Below, in pieces: positions 41,137 to 42,072 of a DNA stretch of 42,072 nucleotides (within the stretch, counting starts at the first letter, position 1; every line of letters begins with the position of its first letter). The notes beneath the pieces were generated by a model, which was given only the letters and a program-made list of their open reading frames with translations, was not told where the DNA came from and did not search any database. The DNA comes from an uncultured Pelagibacteraceae bacterium (GTDB taxonomy: Bacteria > Pseudomonadota > Alphaproteobacteria > Pelagibacterales > Pelagibacteraceae), in contig CACPFN010000010.1 in assembly GCA_902633185.1 (NCBI GenBank), positions 1-42,072 on the forward strand. The letters run 5' to 3'. Made by a program: the position numbers and the translations under genes.

Positions 41137-41794
41137 TATATTGATTTAAAGTTATTCTATAAAATTTTATTGTATCACCTGGATTAACAAGATTAGGGTT
41201 TGATTGATTAGATGTGTCGAAAATATTTTGTGGTGTATTTCCCAAAATATTCCATCCCCCAGGTGTTTCAAAAGTATATATGTTGCAAAATTGTTCCGTT
41301 ATTCCAACTGAACCTTTTGGAACTTTAACTCTTGGTGTTTCTAATCTTTTTAATCTCATATCCTTTTCAAGATCACCGAGAAAAGGCATGCCAGCCACAA
41401 AACCTGTCATATAACAAAAGTAATTTTTGCTAAAAAATTTTTCTAGGATTATTTCTGATTTTAATTTTAGTTTATTTTCAACTCTTTTAATATCTAATGC
41501 AAAATTATTATCACAACACACAGGAATTTCGATTAAGTTTTTTTCTAATTTATTGTTTTCTTTAATCTCTATATTTTCAATTTTTTTTTTTAAAGATAAA
41601 AAAGAATGTATATTTAAATCATACGAAATTATTAATTTATTATAAGATGGAGTTAAGTTTGTAATACCTTTTAAATTTAATTTTTTTATATGGTAAAAAT
41701 ATTTGATAACATTTGAATTAATTTCTTGATTTACATCACTTCCAAAGTCACAATACAAAGCTGCGTCACCAAGATTTAATATATTTTTTATCAT
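41120..41794 (-). CDS. pxpB: 5-oxoprolinase subunit PxpB
   Basis: A 224-residue protein of the AHS1/KipI family. NILNLGDAALYCDFG at the start, FFSKNYFCYMTGFVAGMPFLGDLEKDMRLKRLETPRVKVPKGSVGI and GGWNILGNTPQNIFD are typical. It pairs with PxpC. The ATG is only 27 bases from the start of the divergent pxpA, which completes the enzyme, so one short promoter region controls all three subunits. Confidence 0.9.
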   Translation of the reverse strand: MIKNILNLGDAALYCDFGSDVNQEINSNVIKYFYHIKKLNLKGITNLTPSYNKLIISYDLNIHSFLSLKKKIENIEIKENNKLEKNLIEIPVCCDNNFALDIKRVENKLKLKSEIILEKFFSKNYFCYMTGFVAGMPFLGDLEKDMRLKRLETPRVKVPKGSVGITEQFCNIYTFETPGGWNILGNTPQNIFDTSNQSNPNLVNPGDTIKFYRITLNQYNEIKR

Positions 41795-41799
41795 ACCAT

Positions 41800-41807
41800 G
41801 TTATACT
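41800..41807. promoter_or_regulatory. Possible shared -10 core of the divergent pxpB/pxpA promoters
   Basis: In the 27-base gap, TATACT (41802-41807, plus) and TATAAC (41805 to 41800, minus) share TATA. Transcription would start about 8 bases before the pxpA ATG and essentially at the pxpB ATG. No -35 boxes are evident. Confidence 0.35.
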
Positions 41808-41821
41808 TATGATTTATTAGT

Positions 41822-42072
41822 ATGGAAATTAATATCAATTGTGATTTAGGCGAAAAATCAAAGCATCATTCAGATGAAAATGATCCAAAATTACTAGAAA
41901 TTGTCAATTCAGCTAATGTTGCTTGTGGTTATCATGCTGGCGATGAGGATAGCATGAACCAAGTTGTAAAAATTTGTAAGAAAAACGGTGTTAGCATAGG
42001 TGCACATCCATCATTTAATGATCCAGAAAACTTTGGACGTAAAAGACTAAATTTATCGTCAGATGAAATAAA
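41822..42072 (+). CDS. pxpA: 5-oxoprolinase subunit PxpA (LamB/YcsF family), 3' truncated by window
   Basis: The first ~83 residues of a LamB/YcsF protein, beginning at ATG 41822 and running off the window. MEININCDLGEK is the family start, followed by NSANVACGYHAGDEDSM and GVSIGAHPSFNDPENFGRKRLNLSSDEI, both conserved. PxpA is the subunit proposed to cleave the phosphorylated lactam. It diverges from pxpB-pxpC and together with them gives a complete 5-oxoprolinase. Confidence 0.92.
   Translation, partial: MEININCDLGEKSKHHSDENDPKLLEIVNSANVACGYHAGDEDSMNQVVKICKKNGVSIGAHPSFNDPENFGRKRLNLSSDEI

Overview
The window looks like a stretch of a streamlined marine alphaproteobacterium of the SAR11 (Pelagibacterales) type. 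The basis is very high A+T content, genes packed end to end with 1-17 base overlaps, almost no spacer DNA, long A and T runs inside genes, Lys/Asn/Ile-rich proteins, and a SAR11-like gene set (glycine cleavage behind a tandem glycine riboswitch, NAD-formate dehydrogenase, gshA/gshB, 5-oxoprolinase). I see no rRNA, tRNA, insertion sequence, prophage or CRISPR array. No gene-free stretch exceeds 300 bases; the longest (about 190 bases, 39120-39310) holds the glycine riboswitch.

Layout. 1-2187 (+): end of a SurA-like chaperone, pdxA, rsmA. 2176-4761 (-): fabD-fabG-acpP-gmk, with acpP having its own promoter. 4846-7402 (+): rpsF-rpsR-rplI and dnaB. 7428-12340 (+): an RND/MMPL exporter, cvpA, purF and an HD-domain protein whose metal-ligand pattern resembles the PhnZ oxygenase family. 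12355-17379 (+): a YyaL-type thioredoxin-domain protein, gshA, gshB and an EamA transporter, i.e. glutathione synthesis. 17449-19413 (+): an MFS transporter and an NAD(P)-binding protein. 19485-21467 (+): oxidative-stress group with a GYD-domain protein, exported MsrB, a 61-residue protein, Fe-superoxide dismutase and a 75-residue protein. 21464-24633 (-): EamA transporter, amidinotransferase, threonine aldolase and a possible 19-residue membrane peptide. 24681-28685 (+): SufU/IscU-like scaffold, HPP protein, formate dehydrogenase, exported MsrA, MDR oxidoreductase, 56-residue membrane protein. 28680-30252 (-): FAD oxidoreductase and TspO. 30277-31035 (+): short-chain dehydrogenase. 31038-34764 (-): lipid-modification operon (FAD oxidoreductase, DUF1365, CFA-synthase-like, DUF3833 lipoprotein). 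34770-39273 (-): riboswitch-gcvT-gcvH-gcvP. 39311-41794 (-): pxpB-pxpC-EamA, divergent from pxpA (+), which is cut by the window end.

How it fits together. Three themes recur. First, glycine and one-carbon metabolism: threonine aldolase makes glycine, the amidinotransferase may consume or release it, the glycine cleavage system oxidises it under riboswitch control, and formate dehydrogenase finishes C1 oxidation to CO2 with NADH yield. Second, glutathione and 5-oxoproline: gshA/gshB make glutathione and pxpABC recycles 5-oxoproline to glutamate. Third, oxidative damage repair: SodB, apparently exported MsrA and MsrB, and a lipid cluster of a type linked elsewhere to reactive oxygen. The best leads are the gcvT riboswitch, where a 12-base helix can bury the start codon and competes with the ligand-stabilised stem; two very tight divergent gene pairs whose possible -10 boxes share one TATA core; the amidinotransferase operon; and the PhnZ-like HD protein.
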